Assembly: GCA_009602735.1 (NCBI GenBank) | Contig: WELA01001462.1 | Span: 533,588 to 597,587, forward strand | DNA: 64,000 bases | Source of the DNA: Mesotaenium endlicherianum | Taxonomy: Eukaryota; Streptophyta; Zygnematophyceae; Zygnematales; Mesotaeniaceae | Reading direction: 5' to 3' | In this document: positions 22,353 to 34,594 of the stretch, one piece after another | How the letters are laid out: every line of letters starts with the position of its first letter | Position numbering within the stretch: position 1 is the stretch's first letter | Notes under the pieces: model-generated | Told to the model about the DNA's origin: nothing | Seen by the model: only the letters and a program-made list of their open reading frames with translations | Database searches by the model: none | Translations under genes and position numbers: made by a program

Positions 22353-22888
22353 TCATTTGGCCCTTATGAAGCCTTTTGCAGTCAATAATGAAATGCATTT
22401 CTCTTGTAAAACTACATAGGCTTCTCCCTGTCGAATGCACTGAGCCATGGAGCCATGCAAAATTTTGTCGCAAAGGCCATGCAAGACAGTGACGTCAAGG
22501 GCCTTGAGGTAGCGCTCTGCCATTGTTGCGATGGTCATAGCTTCCACGAGGTTAACTTGATCTAGTCGTAGATCAGCAGCTGAACGTGCACAAAAGTGGC
22601 AGGAGAGACCACTTCATCTGCATGCTTTCGATCATGAAATGCATAATAAATTTGCTCTCTGCTTCGACATGGTGCTTGCTCTCCAATTGCAGGTGCCATG
22701 GTGCGTAACGCTGATTCAACTTGTATAAGCATGTCTAAGGCAGTCAAAGGTGGTCGGAGGTGTGTGATCACTGACCAACTACAGGGTATAATTTGTACGA
22801 CCTTGGGATTGCACGCGCCCGTGACCACCCATGAACCGGCAAATGTTTTGCAGTAGTGTAGAGTAATGATTGTTGATTGGAAGAGCAT
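22353..22888 (-). pseudogene. Unrecognised ORF pair, weak BTB/BACK-like resemblance
   Basis: Two minus-strand frames, 22562-22888 and 22353-22600, overlap with a one-base frame difference. The downstream one reads VNLVEAMTIATMAERYLKA and then LCDKIL. This recalls the link between a BTB domain and its BACK helices, but the match is short and from memory of the family only. A frameshift or a short intron would be needed to join the frames. It could be the 5' exon of a gene next to LRR-like copy 2, or chance. Confidence 0.25.
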
Positions 22889-22889
22889 T

Positions 22890-23955
22890 TAGCTTGAAGT
22901 CTCTCGCATGCAAGCACCACACAATCACTTCACAAAGTAGTAAGTTACAATTGATTTCATTGGGGCGATGTTGCACTTTTGGGTGCTCAAGACTCGATTG
23001 TGCATGCGAGGTTTCGAAAGAAACATGGCAAGCATGGAACTTTGAGTAGGCTGTAAGCTAGAGCATGCATTCCCAAGGAACGAAGCTGAGAGAGCAGGTG
23101 GGGGAAAAAGCAAGGAGGCCTGTGTAGAGGACTTCATTCCTTTGTTTAGCCTTCCTCATACAGCACGGAACATACTTAAAGCAGCATTAAGATATCACAG
23201 CATTTAAGATATGACAGAGTTCTGCTAAGGTGACTCATTATCCGCTTGAGTGTTTGGGCAGTTCGAGCAGGGGTGGGAAAGATACAAGTTTCTGACCCAC
23301 AGAAAACTTTTGCACCTGGAATGTGTAGAGGACTTAAAAGATGAAATAGAGCGCCGTATCACATAAGGTCAAGATGTTCATTGCCAAATGACTCATGTAT
23401 ATAGCAAAAGACTAGGGAGGCTTTGCCAAATACAAATTGAATAGATGAACCATTTTTTGAAGATGTGCTCTTCTCAAAAAACAAAGATGAACAGTATGAG
23501 GCCATGCTGCTGAAGTGAAGCTCATATTTGCGCAAGTTATGTACAAGAAGAGTCTGAGAAAGTGGCATGCCTCCCTCTAGACTTGTACTAGAGAACATAT
23601 GATATTGATTCATGTCCCCAAATACCCTTTGCTTGCCATGGCCTGCTCATTCTCTTCAAGTAGCCGTGGTAATCTGTGCAGGAAGAAAACATCAAAAGAG
23701 AGTCAACAAATAAAGAGCCTAAAACGTGAGGTATGTGAATTGGTTGTTGGGAATAGATTTCATATTGCACACAATACTCCTACCGCAGATCAACTTCATG
23801 GACATTAGTCTACTGTTCCACATTTGGCGCAGCGATGTCCACCTAAGCTTGGATGGGTGATGCCTTGAGCAGGATTTACATGCAAAATAATATAGGTTCA
23901 ATGTCGACAGGCATCTTGAGGACAGGAGACGATTAAAGACAAAGCAATCCCATGC
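22890..23955. other. Intergenic DNA, no gene seen
   Basis: Only short ORFs without protein-like composition occur. It ends at the CATGC target site of element D2. Confidence 0.4.
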
Positions 23956-24674
23956 TGAAATGAATCGACTTACCAAACAGGCGATTAACAATTGATAAAG
24001 ATCTTTATATCAGCAAGTAATTTTTATGGATTTTCCGTTAACTGATTAAACGGCAAAAGGACAACACACTAGCAGTGAACAACACTTGTAAATCAAATGC
24101 GAGTAAACTAGCATCAATAATGCACTCAGTAAACTCATACATAAGCAAGCTTAGAAGACAGTGCGTATCAATTGCTTCTCGCCTTGGATTCAGATCTCTC
24201 TCAGTAAGCTGTACAAGAGAGTTGGCCTCGTTATCGAATGCCGAACTCGAGAGCAATGCCTAGCAAATGTACATGGAATGAGTTTCCTGTTCAACGGCCA
24301 GTGCGATAGCACCGCCTACCAGGGAGTTAACCACGTTGGTAGGACCTCGATTAACCAAATCCACCGCCATCTCCCATCCTCCCGAATCGCCATCCATCAT
24401 AGGGATGTCATTTGGCCATTCATCTAGCATACCACAGTTAGATGCATATCAAGGCAGTTCGCTGCTATCGAGTACGGAAGTCAGCTGGCTGTCAAAGAAT
24501 GTGTCAGCAAGCTGGCTTAAGTTGACTTAAGCCTGCTGCTTTCGATTGAGTCATTAAACTGATATTATATATAAGTCCAGCAGACTGATTATTAATTAGA
24601 GTTCAGCAGGCTGAACTAATTTAACTGTTATATTTAAATGAATATTATATCAGTCAATATACTGATTCATTACA
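23956..24674 (-). repeat. 3' LTR of D2
   Basis: 719 bp, starting TGAAATGAATC and ending TTCATTACA on the plus strand. The adjacent bases 24675-24685 read as a purine-rich tract on the element strand (GACAGAAGGAT), the likely polypurine tract. Confidence 0.93.
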
Positions 24675-24780
24675 ATCCTTCTGTCGCCTCGACAACACTG
24701 GCACAGGGTACATAGGCTTCCCCAATTGAAATTACTGATTCCTCTCCCATCCAGCATGCTGTGCCCTTGGCCCTTCGCCC

Positions 24781-25765
24781 TTAGGAGGGAGATGCCCCTG
24801 GGGCCCTATGGTCAGGGGAGTTAGTCCTCCTCCTGTCTTGGGGTCTTCTGAAGCCTGTCAGAGAGGGAGGTTCCGTGTAGAGACCCGACGGTGAACGCAG
24901 TAACTGTGCTGTTTCCTCTTGCACGGTCTGAAACTGCATGGAGACAGCCTTCTCCTGGGCATGTCTCAAACTGACTTATACATATACCGGCATCCCAGAA
25001 GGATGTTGCACGACATGAGCTAAGGGTACATGCCCTCTCTGCGAGGGAGATGCCGGCAGGCCTTTGGCTATTTCTCTAGCAGCCCTCCTGTCTGCCCTGT
25101 CTGACTGGGTCTCCGTGCCTAGAGATGGGTTCTGTCCTCTGGCAGTTCCCAGCCAAGTGATATCCTCCTCTTCAGCGAGTTGCTGCGGGGCCAACCCCGT
25201 CTTCTCCCTTACAGGGGATGTGGCAGGTGTCAGGATCACGGCGGGGCTAGTGTCCTCCTCCTCGCCTTCCTCCTCGTCTTCCTCTGACTCCTCCTCCTCT
25301 TCGTCCCCGGGTTCCTCTGAGACTTCTGGGGTCTCTTCTATCAGCTGCTCCAGTTCTTCCCGAGAAAAAGAACATCCCACTGACCTTCTGTGACTCACTG
25401 CGACTTCTCTGAGCATACTTGAAGGCCTCCTCCAGTAGATCAAAGCCCTTGCCCACTACTGTGTAGCGGTAGCTGCTGATTCTCCTCTGCTCTTCTTCAG
25501 CCTGCTGCTTCCGCTTCTCCTCAGCTTGCCTCTCCTCCTCTGCTTTCTTGGCCTCCTCTGCAGCTTTTTTGTCCAGTTCTTCCTGCCTCAGTCTGGCCTA
25601 TTCCTCCTCCTCCTTCTTCTTCTGTGCCTCCCGCTGTTGTTGGAGTCGTTGTGATTCCCAAGCGGAGATGGAGGATGATTCGATGTCTCCACGGAATTGC
25701 AAGTATTCTGCATGTGCCTCTTCCGCCCTTCTCTTCCTCTTAAGGTCCGACTTTTAAGTCATCTT
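24781..25765 (-). pseudogene. Family-2 accessory ORF3 in D2 (acidic/coiled-coil), decayed
   Basis: About 328 codons. The N-terminal third is Glu/Lys/Arg/Gln-rich coiled coil, homologous to 1-372. Then comes a strongly acidic block (about 25205-25330 encodes runs of Glu and Asp). The C-terminal part contains LAEEEDITWLGTARGQ and a last block with HAQEKAVSMQFQTVQEE. Stops at the start (ATG ACT TAA where D1 has ATG ACT CAG), within the helix (TAG for CAG) and at 24976-24978, plus a frameshift near 25400, break it. Its position after the chromodomain and before the 3' LTR is where some retroelements carry env or extra genes. No membrane segment is visible. I do not recognise the family. Confidence 0.6.
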
Positions 25766-25769
25766 GCTC

Positions 25770-26148
25770 AATCATAAACACAATGCAGTTAGTGAAGTCA
25801 TGATATTTTGCAGCTACTGAGTGCCCTTGATGAAGAGGAACGCGATCGGGAGAGTTCCTAGTGTGAAATACCTGGTGTGAGTGAATATAAGGGAAAATTG
25901 AGTTGGAGAGAAAGTGAGTGTGAGCGCAGGTTGAGTGTGTAATATGGTTATCAGAGATTTTTCGGCTGATCCCGAAACAAAATACCACTCCCTCCAACTT
26001 AATCGTAAAGGTGGGCTGCCTGTCACAACTGTCACTAACTGTCACATCCCCCTCCAACTTATATGGAGACAGGACCTCCTGTCACCATCCCATGTCTACT
26101 GTAGGGACAGTTAGGGCGGTGCCCCAGCCGCCCGAAGGTGGAACCGTT
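25770..26148. other. Spacer between D2 chromodomain and ORF3
   Basis: Non-coding, with CTGTCAC-type repeats near 26020-26090, conserved in D1 at 600-700. Confidence 0.4.
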
Positions 26149-28989
26149 TCACGCCCCTTTGGCATGGGTCAGCTGGTCTTTAATCTCCCAAGTGTCCCCA
26201 GAGGCATCGTAACCCTTCCATCGGATGAGGTACTTCATGACATATTTAGACGATCGACGGACCGAGCGAGCGTCTAAAATCTCATCGACCTCATATTCCT
26301 CAGGGTCGCCGTCTCGGACAGCGGGGACCGGTCCCGGTTGGACAGGTGACCTACCTGTGAACAGTGTTTCACCTTTGATGTATGGTTCCAGGAAGGAGCC
26401 ATTAAAGACCGGGTGACTCTTGTAGTCCGCTGACATGTTCAGTTTGTAAGCATTCTGACCGACACGACGCACTACCAAATATGGACCGACCCAGACCGGG
26501 CCAAGCTTTTTCTTGACCACACCAAGGAGGTACAGGTGCTGAGAATGCAGTTTGACTAAATTGCCCTTAGAAAATGTCAGCTCCCGACGGTGTTGAGCAG
26601 CGTATTTTTGTTGGTTTTCTTGGGCTTTGTGCAGGTTTTGTTGGACTTCTGACAGTGTGTCAGCAAACTCCTGAGTTAATTGGAGGGAGACCGGATTGTC
26701 AATCCCTTCAGGGTCAGTTAAAGACTCCCCCACTACATCTAAAGGAGACTTAGGGACTCTACCCAGGCTGAGTTCAGAAGGAGTCTTGCTCGTTGACGCG
26801 TGCACCGCACTGTTGACCGCAAACTGAATTTGAGGCAACAGGTCATCCCAATTATCTTGTTTTTGGTTAATATATGCTCTCAGCACCTCCTGCAGAACTC
26901 GGTTAGTTCTTTCTGTCTACCCATTAGTCTGACGGTGGTTTGCTACATGGTTGTAGAACTGTCTCGCTGTTTCGAGTGCAGTTACTTTGACAATTGTGGG
27001 GATGAAAATGACCATTTTTGTCTGTTTATCCACGACTACCAGTATCGAATCATGCCCATTAGCAGTTCGTGGCAGTGTGACCACCCAGTCCATGGATATA
27101 GTTTCCGAGCGTCACGCTGGGATGGGCAGTGGTTGCAAGAGACCTCCCGGTGGTGTGTGCCTAGACCTATTTCTTTGACATTGATCCCAGGACTTCACAT
27201 ATTTCAAGACCTCTTGGGGCAACCCCTCCCAGTGATTTGCCAGTTTACCAACAGTTTTGGCCTGCCCCAAATGCCCACCCAGTAAACTGAGTCATGTGCT
27301 TGACTCAATAAAAGGGACCTTATTTCCAAGTTATTAGGAATGACCAGCTTCAGCCTGCCTGAAGTGGTTTTAGTCACCCAGACCCCTCCCTTACGTTTAT
27401 ACCCGAGTGCAGTAGCACGACACACACCAGTAGTGGGGCTGGGCTCAAATGTTGGGTCAGAAAGGTAGGCTTTCCTAAGTTGTTCAAGGAAGGACTTTTT
27501 CACCTTTAGTGAAGTGAGTGCACACAGGACTTTATCTACAGCATGCTGACTAAAATTCCAGGAAAACTTGCACAAATTTATCCAAATAAGGCCTCAAAAT
27601 GTCATTCATAGCACCCATGAAGGTCGCAGAAGCATTTGTGAGTCCAAATGGCATCACGTTGAACTCATAGTGTCCATAACGTGTGCGGAAGGCAATCTTG
27701 TGTTCATCCCCCTCAGTAATCCTGATTTGATGATAATCACTTTTGAGATCTATCTTACTGAACACCTTAGCACCAGACACCTTAGCACCTGACCGGGTAT
27801 CAAGCAAGTCCTTGATTTTGGGTAAAGCATACTTGCTCTTTACTGCAATTCTGTTCAGGGCTCTGTAATCCACACACATCCGCATACTGCCATCCTTTTT
27901 CTAAACAAATAGGATGGGTGCGCCGTAAGGTGATTTACTGGGAGAAATGTAACCATTTTCCTCAAGCTCTGCAATCTGTGTTTTCAACTCCTTGCTCTCC
28001 ACATAAGACAAGCCATAAGTGCGTTGCCAGGGTGGCTGACTCCCAAGTAATAAATCAATCATATGATCTACTTCCCTCTTAGGGGGTAGTCCTGGAGGCA
28101 TATCAAATACATCCGTGTATTGAGCAACAATTTTTGCAGCAGTAGGGTGCTCCGGAGGGCTTACCTTTCTCTCCACCACTTCTTCAGGTTGAGGAGGTAC
28201 CTCTCTTAGCAGCATACAGAACATTCTGTCTTCCTTCTGGTTCCAACTTTTGACGAACTCCATTGCATTCAGCAACTTGCATCCTCCTAGAAGCCTCTTC
28301 TTATCCTTCATTTGCCATCCACACAGGACAAGAGGAAGAGCACTGGTGGGTGCCAAGTCACTCTGCCCATCACTGGCTCCTCTCACTTCAACTGTACCTC
28401 TGCTCCAACACACTTCAGCTTGATGTCTATTAAGCCAGGACCTGCCTAGCACGAGATCATAAAAGCCAGTGTTGAGTACCTCAAATGTAAGCATTTCAGT
28501 TAGAACGGCAATGCCAGATCCTAACTGGACCTCAATAGGCTTGGTTATAACTCCACCCGGGATACTTGAGGCATCTCCAAGGAATATTTTTCTATTCCCT
28601 TGGGTGACAGTAGGCAGCCTTAGCCGCTTAACTAAGTCCTTGTGGATAAAAGTATGTGACGCCCCTCCGTCAACAAATGCCCTCACCTTCCTACCTGCAA
28701 TCATGCAATGCAGTAGGATAGGGGCGACTGTCTTTTCCTGACTTTTGCATTGTTCTCCTGACTTAGCAAAGAAATGTTGGACATCAGGTGGAACAAGAGC
28801 ATCCAGAGTGTGCACTCTCTGGACGTCTATATTGCTGATGGTCTCCTTTATCTGGTTGTCAGGCATGCATAGTGAATCCAGTTCAGCAGGACCCATAATA
28901 CCTGCTACGAGGGCAGCTAGTGACGACTCACTATCTCTAGCATCCTCACAGTCAGTAGACTGGATTACTGACTGTTGCTGTCTTTTAAA
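26149..28989 (-). pseudogene. Pol of family-2 element D2, internally deleted
   Basis: The protease block 27901-29064 is open for 387 codons and has AFVDGGASH where most Ty3 proteases have D-S/T-G-A. RT begins in this block and continues at 27550-27885 ([30 protein letters not shown]) up to FVQVF. It then jumps straight into sequence that in D1 follows RNase H, so about 850 bp with the catalytic VDD and RNase H are missing. Integrase zinc-domain remains are at 27204-27500. Another roughly 120-bp deletion lies near 26940. The integrase C-terminus with a good chromodomain (EYEVDEILDARS, YLIRWKGYDASGDTWE) is at 26149-26886. Confidence 0.9.
28948..28989 (-). other. -1 ribosomal frameshift signal, gag/pol of family 2
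   Basis: On the minus strand the heptamer T TTA AAA (28983-28989) is in register with gag (ccT TTA AAA), and pol continues in the -1 frame. After a 7-base spacer follows a perfect 10-bp hairpin, ACAGTCAGTA / TACTGACTGT with an 8-base loop (28948-28975). D1 keeps the heptamer (near 4486-4492), but its stem has mismatches. Activity is inferred from layout. Confidence 0.75.
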
Positions 28990-29713
28990 GGCAGGTCTTT
29001 TCTCTCGACCTTTGGAAGGTGCGTGACTGGACACTGTTCTCTGTAGTGGCCCAGCTGCTGACAATGGTAGCGAACGGATTTTGATGAGGCTGGTCTCCGC
29101 TTAGTCCTACCACCACCTCTTCCATAGCCGCCTCGAGAACAACCGCCTCTACCTCTAGACTGTATAGCATTGTACTCATACGTATATTCATCACCCTGAT
29201 CATCCTCAGCCTGGTCTCCTTCAATTGCATTGTAGGAGCCGTGGGGCTTTTTGACAATCTTAAACACCAAAGCATTACTCTGGCGCTTGTGATTGAACTG
29301 TTGCTGATCCCAGGCATCAGCATCCTGGATCAAGTCAGCCAGTTTCTCATACTTCTTCTCAGCAAAATGACCAGAGACTTCGGATTTCAAGCCATACCTG
29401 AAGTATGCTATCCTATATCGTTCTGGCAAGTCTGGTTGTTTCATCATGTTCTCCTGGAACTTTTGAGCAAACTCAGCAACTGAAGTGGTCTGCTTCAGTG
29501 TCAGGGAGATAATCGCATAGATAGCTTTCTCCTGCTGGTTGATGACATCAAACTTCTCATGCAACTTCTCGACAAACTCTCCCCACATAGGGTCACCGAG
29601 TTGCCGAGCCTTACGCTCTCCTTTCCAGTAAAGCCACCAGTCTGCGGAACTGCCTTTCAGTAGCGCACCGGTGTGCCTGACCTTCTCGTAATCTTGCAGT
29701 TCTAGATAGTTCT

Positions 29714-30216
29714 TGTAGTGAAACAGATAGATAAAGTACTTAGTAAAACAGAATACTTTATCTATTCAAGACAAGGATCTTTGAACACAAGTGGTAGCTT
29801 CTTGAAAGAGAGATGGCTTCTTGAAAGTTAATATATTTCTGGATTTTGGCAAGTACAAGAGTGATTCTCCAATGTCTTTCTATGTTCTAGCTCTTGTTTA
29901 TATACTTGCTACATAAGTAATTTCTAGGAAGGTGTATGTTGATGTGTTGGCACCCAACACATCCCAAAACTTGCCACCTCTTTCTAGAATAATGTACACA
30001 TGTCCTTTTGACCTAAAAATGGCACATTTGACTTTTGCCACATGGAGTTCTTCTAGGTCTTTCCTCTAACTTCGAAAATGCCTTGGAAGGTTCAAAGGAC
30101 ATGAACCAAGTTACTAGAGTACCTATTCACACTTGACTCCACACAATACTACTCCAAATATATTTGAAAACATTAAAATATATGCAAACTAATATATAAT
30201 AACTCAAATCACTACA
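29714..30216 (-). repeat. 3' LTR of element B
   Basis: 503 bp. It carries a private CC at the site where the other B/C LTRs have GG (GTGATTCT followed by CC). Confidence 0.95.
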
Positions 30217-30985
30217 TCACCCCCCCGATAGAAAAAGCGACGTCTCGGCGCGTCAAGTCAGGTCTTACACATGTGGAGCAAACTAGTCAACAGTTTCAAG
30301 TCAGATGCCACACATGTGAAGAGGACTAGTCAAAGGCGCCAAGTCAGGTGCTACACATGTAAGGTAGACTAGGCAAGGTCGTAGGTGGTGTGACCTTATT
30401 GGCTAGCCTACTCCTTAATGATAAAGAAAATTGTACAAGTTGGCCCAGAATCTGCCACGAACTCAAAAATTCATAGCGGCCACAGAACTGCTCCAAATCT
30501 GAAAATTCGAGTGCCAGACGGACCGCGTCGGAGAACTCTACCGGGTCACCAAATTTGAGAGCATTCTCATTTCTGGAGTGTCGTTGAGAGCTGAGAGAGT
30601 AGGCACTCCTCCAAATCTGTGCAGAAACTTCTGAAAATCATAAGTCCTTCTATACTTCTCCAAATTCTGCAAACTAAGTCTCAAACTGGGCGCTGTAAGA
30701 TGTTCTACCAGAGTCTTGAGTTTCAGAGCATTCCAAGTTCAGGGGAGGGCACAATGTCAGAAGGCATATTCTGCCCTAACAATGCCAGCAGCCTGACCCC
30801 CTTCTACTTAGAGCATCATATCTCTCTCACCAGTGCTCCAAATTGAGCAAACTTGGACTCTAAATGACCGGCTACTCATGGACTACAGCCAGGTAAATTT
30901 TCAGAATTTATTATGCAGAGACCTATTACCAGTAGCAGTTTTAGTTTTCTGTCCAGAAACTGCGAGAAGAGAAGAGTGTCTAATG
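30217..30985 (-). other. 3' non-coding region of element B with triple repeat and polypurine tract
   Basis: The purine tract (complement of TCACCCCCCCGATAG, 30217-30231) touches the LTR. Three tandem units of about 43 bp with ACATGTG cores lie at about 30242-30372. The rest shows no gene; plus-strand ORFs here are antisense shadows. Confidence 0.65.
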
Positions 30986-33900
30986 TCAATTTTTCCTCTT
31001 TCTTGTTCTTGCAGGCTGCCTCCAAGGGGTCTTCTGCTGCTTCTTGATGGTGGCAGGCTGCCTCCCTGAAGTCTTCGGGCTTCTAGTAGAGAGACTTGGG
31101 GCTGGTCCAAGATGGGGGTTGGCGGCATGGAAGCGCTTCAACTTTCTCTGAACTTTGTCAAGGTAGTGCGCCGCCACCCAACTATTCTCCGAATCTGGAT
31201 ATCCTTTCCACTTGATCAAGTATTGCTGCTGTCTCCTGAAATTTCTCATAGCCACTATGTCTTCCACTTCGTACTCCAAATGATCATCCACTATTGTTGG
31301 GGCTGGTGGGGTTGTCACACGTCCTGGGAACTTGTTGTCGGGTTGCACATATGGCTTGAAGAGGGAAGCGTGGAATACGGGGTCGATGTGCATAGTCTGG
31401 GGAAGTTCTAGCTTGAAAGCAACGGGGTTGACTTGCTGGATAATCTTGAAGGGTCCCAAATACTTGGGAGAGAACTTGCTGCCGGCAGGCCTGTTGTTCA
31501 GGGAAATGTTCTTGGATGATAGTAACACGTTGTCACCCACTCTGTACGTAATTTCTCTTCTGGATCTGTTCGCCACTCTTGCTTGAGCATCTTGCGCGTG
31601 TTGTAGAGCTTTCTTCGCTGCTGTAAGGGCTGCTTCTAATGTCTCCATAAAATCTGTGGCTGCAGGTACTTCATCATGGCCAGCCGTGAAGCTCAGTGGC
31701 GTGGTCGGATGGAAGCCATAGTTGAGGAAGAATGGGGACTCTTGGGTAGAGGCCTGCGTAGTGTTGTTGTAGGCAAACTCGAGGGGGGTCAAGTACATGT
31801 CCCAGTCTTGCTCGAGGGTAGACACGTAGGCCTTTAGAGAGGTCTTTAGGGTACGATTCATACGCTCGGTTTGCCCATCTGATTGTGGGTGGTAGGCAGT
31901 AGACATATCCAGCGATGTACCCAAGTTCTTGAAGAGATTTTTCCAGAAATGGCTTGTGAATCTTGGATCTCTATCTGACACAATTCTTGATGGTAGTCCA
32001 TGGAGTCGGAAGATGTTGTCAAAGATGAGTCTTGCAAGTTGTGGTGCTGTAGCCTTAGTCGTCGTGGGAATAAAATGAGCCATCTTGGTAAGTCTGTCCA
32101 CCGCCGTGAGTATTGCATTATGGCCTCGAGGTGTCACGGGCAAGTCCACGATAAGGTCCATTGAGATGTCCGTCCATTGTCTTTCGGGGATTGGTAGTGG
32201 TTGGAGGAGTCCTCCCGCCTTTTGCGATGATGGCTTGATTCTTTGGCATGTGTCACAGCTCCTGCAGTACTCCTTGACTTGCTTAGACATGCCTGGCCAA
32301 CAATAAGTCCTAGCTAGAACGCCCGTGGTCCTTAGGATTCCAAAGTGTCCTCCAAGAGGGTTGTCGTGTGCTTCTCGTAGAAGCAAGAGCCGGAGGTCTA
32401 AGTCATTAGGAACACATCTCTGGCCCGTATCTTGCCTCACCCAATAATTGCCTTCTTGCTTCTTGCATGGGTCCAAGGCTGCTTCTCCGTTCTTGTAGTA
32501 AGGGTCTCTTTCATAGGCGGCTGAAAATCGAGCTTCCAGATCTGTCTTCAGGGATACCATCACTGCATTTAATTGCAGTCTTGAGAGGGGGTCAGCCGGG
32601 TTTGTCTTGCCGGGCTGGTACTGAATCGTGATGTTGTATTGTTGCAAGTATCCGCTCCATCTTGCTTGTCTCCTTGAGAGATACGGCTGCGTTTGGAGGT
32701 GCTTTAACGCCTCGTGGTCCGTGGTGACCAGTACTTTGCGTCCTTCAACGTAGCAGCGCCAAACCTTCAAGGCATGTACAATCGCCAATGCCTCTCGCTC
32801 CGTGGTTGTATAATTTTGCTCGGCTGGATTTAGCTTCCTTGACTCGTAGGCGATGGGCTGCAGTCCCTTGCCTTGGTCTTGAAGCAGGATTGCTCCTATT
32901 GCATAGGAAGATGCATCGGTGATGACGTGGAAGGGCCAATCTGGGTTTGGACTTGGGAGTGTGAGCACCGGGGATGTGGTCAATCTTCGCTTTAACTCTT
33001 GAAATGCCTCTTCCTCTTTCTCGGTCCATGTATATAGCCTGTCCTTCTTGAGTAGATCTGTCAGGGGGGCTGCTATGTGCGAGAAGCCTTGGATGAATTT
33101 TCTGTACCAATTGGCAAATCCCAAGAATGACTGGAGTTCTTTCTTGGTCGTGGGGGTTGGCCATTCCTCCACCACCGTGGTCTTCTTGGGGTCTATCTTG
33201 ATGCCATCAGCAGTCACGTGGAGACCTAGGAACTCCACTTCTTGTTTGGCAAACTCGCATTTTGACTCCTTCGCAAACAGCTTGTTTTGCTTCAATACTT
33301 CAAGGACTTCTTTCAAGTGTCTCGCATGCTCTTCAAGGGTCTTGCTGTAGATAAGGATGTCATCGATGAATACCACCACAAATCTGTCCAACATGGGCTG
33401 AAATATGGTGTTCATCATAGTCATGAAAGTTGCTGGCGCGTTGGTGAGTCCAAATGGCAGGACCATGAACTCAAAATGTCCATATCTTGTCCTGAATGCC
33501 GTCTTCTCTATGTCCGGTTCTGCGATGCGAATCTGGTGGTAGCCGCTCCGTAAGTCAATCTTCGTGAAGTACTTGGCTCCAACCAGCCGGTCCATGAGCT
33601 CATCCATGCGCGGCAGCGGGTATCGATTCTTGATGGTGATCTTGTTGAGGGCGCGATAGTCCACACACATCCTCAAGGTACCATCTTTCTTCTTGACAAA
33701 TAGCACCGGGGCTCCAAATGGCGACTTGCTAGGTCGAATGAAGCCATGCTCCAGTAGCTCCTTGATTTGCTTCTTGACTTCGTCTAGCTCCGTGTATGAC
33801 ATTTTGAACGTAGGCCGAGAGATGGGCTTGCTTCCGGGCTCCAACTCTATCTTGTGGTCTACGAATCTTTTGGGGGGTAGGCCCTTGGGCAATTCCGGGG

Positions 33901-34594
33901 AGAACACTTCTTTGTAGTCCTCTAAGACTTCTTGTATCTCCTTGGGAACGGGGCTGCCTTCTTGACTCTCGATGTCTTTCTTGATGTCTTTTGGCGTGAT
34001 CAAGGCCAAAAGAAGCTCGTGTCCCTTCCTCACAAGTCTCTTGAGTTGGAGGGCGGACAATAGTATCTCGTGTGCCGGCTTCTGGATGTCTTGGGTCTGG
34101 ATATTCTGGATTGCGCGCAAAATACAGATTCTTGAAGTGATGTCATTCTTGATCTTGATAGTACCGGTCCTCCAATCAACTTGGGGGTTGTGCTTGGTCA
34201 ACCAAGGCGTCCCTAGGATGACGTCGTACTTGCCCAATTGCATGGGGGAGAACACTACTCTATCCTTGAAGGACTTGATAGAGAGTGCCAAGGGGTACGT
34301 CTTCTTGGAAGGGGTAGTATAGGAGAATCCATCGGGCATCATAATCTCCTCGTCGTGGTCAAGAGTTCGCATAGTAATACCGTGCTTGGTGGCAAAATCT
34401 GCAGCAATGAAGTTGCCTTGAGCTCCGCTATCCACCAAGATGTGGACCTTCTCTCCTCCAAGGTAACCTCTCAAACTCATTGGGGCTGGAACGTCGTCTT
34501 CAACGGGGGTCTCCACCTCACTTGGCGTGTTGCCTTCTCGTGAAGTGGGTCTTGGGGTGGTAGGCTCCTGGCCTACCGGCGCTGTCCGTTTTTT
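30986..34594 (-). CDS. pol: Pol polyprotein of element B
   Basis: Open from the frameshift site to the stop. The ORF counted from its first Met (34651) is 1221 codons. Domains by residue: aspartic protease with VDSGA at 74-77, reverse transcriptase about 300-480 with FIDDIL near 430, RNase H from about 575 (TDASSYAIG) to 690, and integrase zinc domain about 760-803 (H...H...C..C). The DDE core has Asp near 827 and 892 and Glu near 929 (QTERMNR). A chromodomain lies at about 1120-1155 ([15 protein letters not shown]). A basic tail ends ARTRKRKN. Translation probably enters by -1 frameshifting from gag. The chromodomain should direct integration to particular chromatin, as established for chromoviruses. 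Confidence 0.95.
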   Translation of the reverse strand, partial: KKRTAPVGQEPTTPRPTSREGNTPSEVETPVEDDVPAPMSLRGYLGGEKVHILVDSGAQGNFIAADFATKHGITMRTLDHDEEIMMPDGFSYTTPSKKTYPLALSIKSFKDRVVFSPMQLGKYDVILGTPWLTKHNPQVDWRTGTIKIKNDITSRICILRAIQNIQTQDIQKPAHEILLSALQLKRLVRKGHELLLALITPKDIKKDIESQEGSPVPKEIQEVLEDYKEVFSPELPKGLPPKRFVDHKIELEPGSKPISRPTFKMSYTELDEVKKQIKELLEHGFIRPSKSPFGAPVLFVKKKDGTLRMCVDYRALNKITIKNRYPLPRMDELMDRLVGAKYFTKIDLRSGYHQIRIAEPDIEKTAFRTRYGHFEFMVLPFGLTNAPATFMTMMNTIFQPMLDRFVVVFIDDILIYSKTLEEHARHLKEVLEVLKQNKLFAKESKCEFAKQEVEFLGLHVTADGIKIDPKKTTVVEEWPTPTTKKELQSFLGFANWYRKFIQGFSHIAAPLTDLLKKDRLYTWTEKEEEAFQELKRRLTTSPVLTLPSPNPDWPFHVITDASSYAIGAILLQDQGKGLQPIAYESRKLNPAEQNYTTTEREALAIVHALKVWRCYVEGRKVLVTTDHEALKHLQTQPYLSRRQARWSGYLQQYNITIQYQPGKTNPADPLSRLQLNAVMVSLKTDLEARFSAAYERDPYYKNGEAALDPCKKQEGNYWVRQDTGQRCVPNDLDLRLLLLREAHDNPLGGHFGILRTTGVLARTYCWPGMSKQVKEYCRSCDTCQRIKPSSQKAGGLLQPLPIPERQWTDISMDLIVDLPVTPRGHNAILTAVDRLTKMAHFIPTTTKATAPQLARLIFDNIFRLHGLPSRIVSDRDPRFTSHFWKNLFKNLGTSLDMSTAYHPQSDGQTERMNRTLKTSLKAYVSTLEQDWDMYLTPLEFAYNNTTQASTQESPFFLNYGFHPTTPLSFTAGHDEVPAATDFMETLEAALTAAKKALQHAQDAQARVANRSRREITYRVGDNVLLSSKNISLNNRPAGSKFSPKYLGPFKIIQQVNPVAFKLELPQTMHIDPVFHASLFKPYVQPDNKFPGRVTTPPAPTIVDDHLEYEVEDIVAMRNFRRQQQYLIKWKGYPDSENSWVAAHYLDKVQRKLKRFHAANPHLGPAPSLSTRSPKTSGRQPATIKKQQKTPWRQPARTRKRKN
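34559..34594 (-). other. -1 ribosomal frameshift signal of element B
   Basis: The complement of GTTTTTT at 34588-34594 is the A AAA AAC heptamer. The 7-bp hairpin is at 34559-34577. Sequence is identical to that in A and C. Confidence 0.75.

Noticed and set aside
25064-25393. Plus-strand Ser-rich ORF
   Set aside because: Antisense of the acidic, Glu-rich ORF3; poly-Ser is the expected shadow of poly-Glu.
33972-34322. Plus-strand 116-codon ORF repeated at 48165-48515 and, in reverse orientation, in element A
   Set aside because: Antisense of the pol protease region, repeated only because the elements are repeated.
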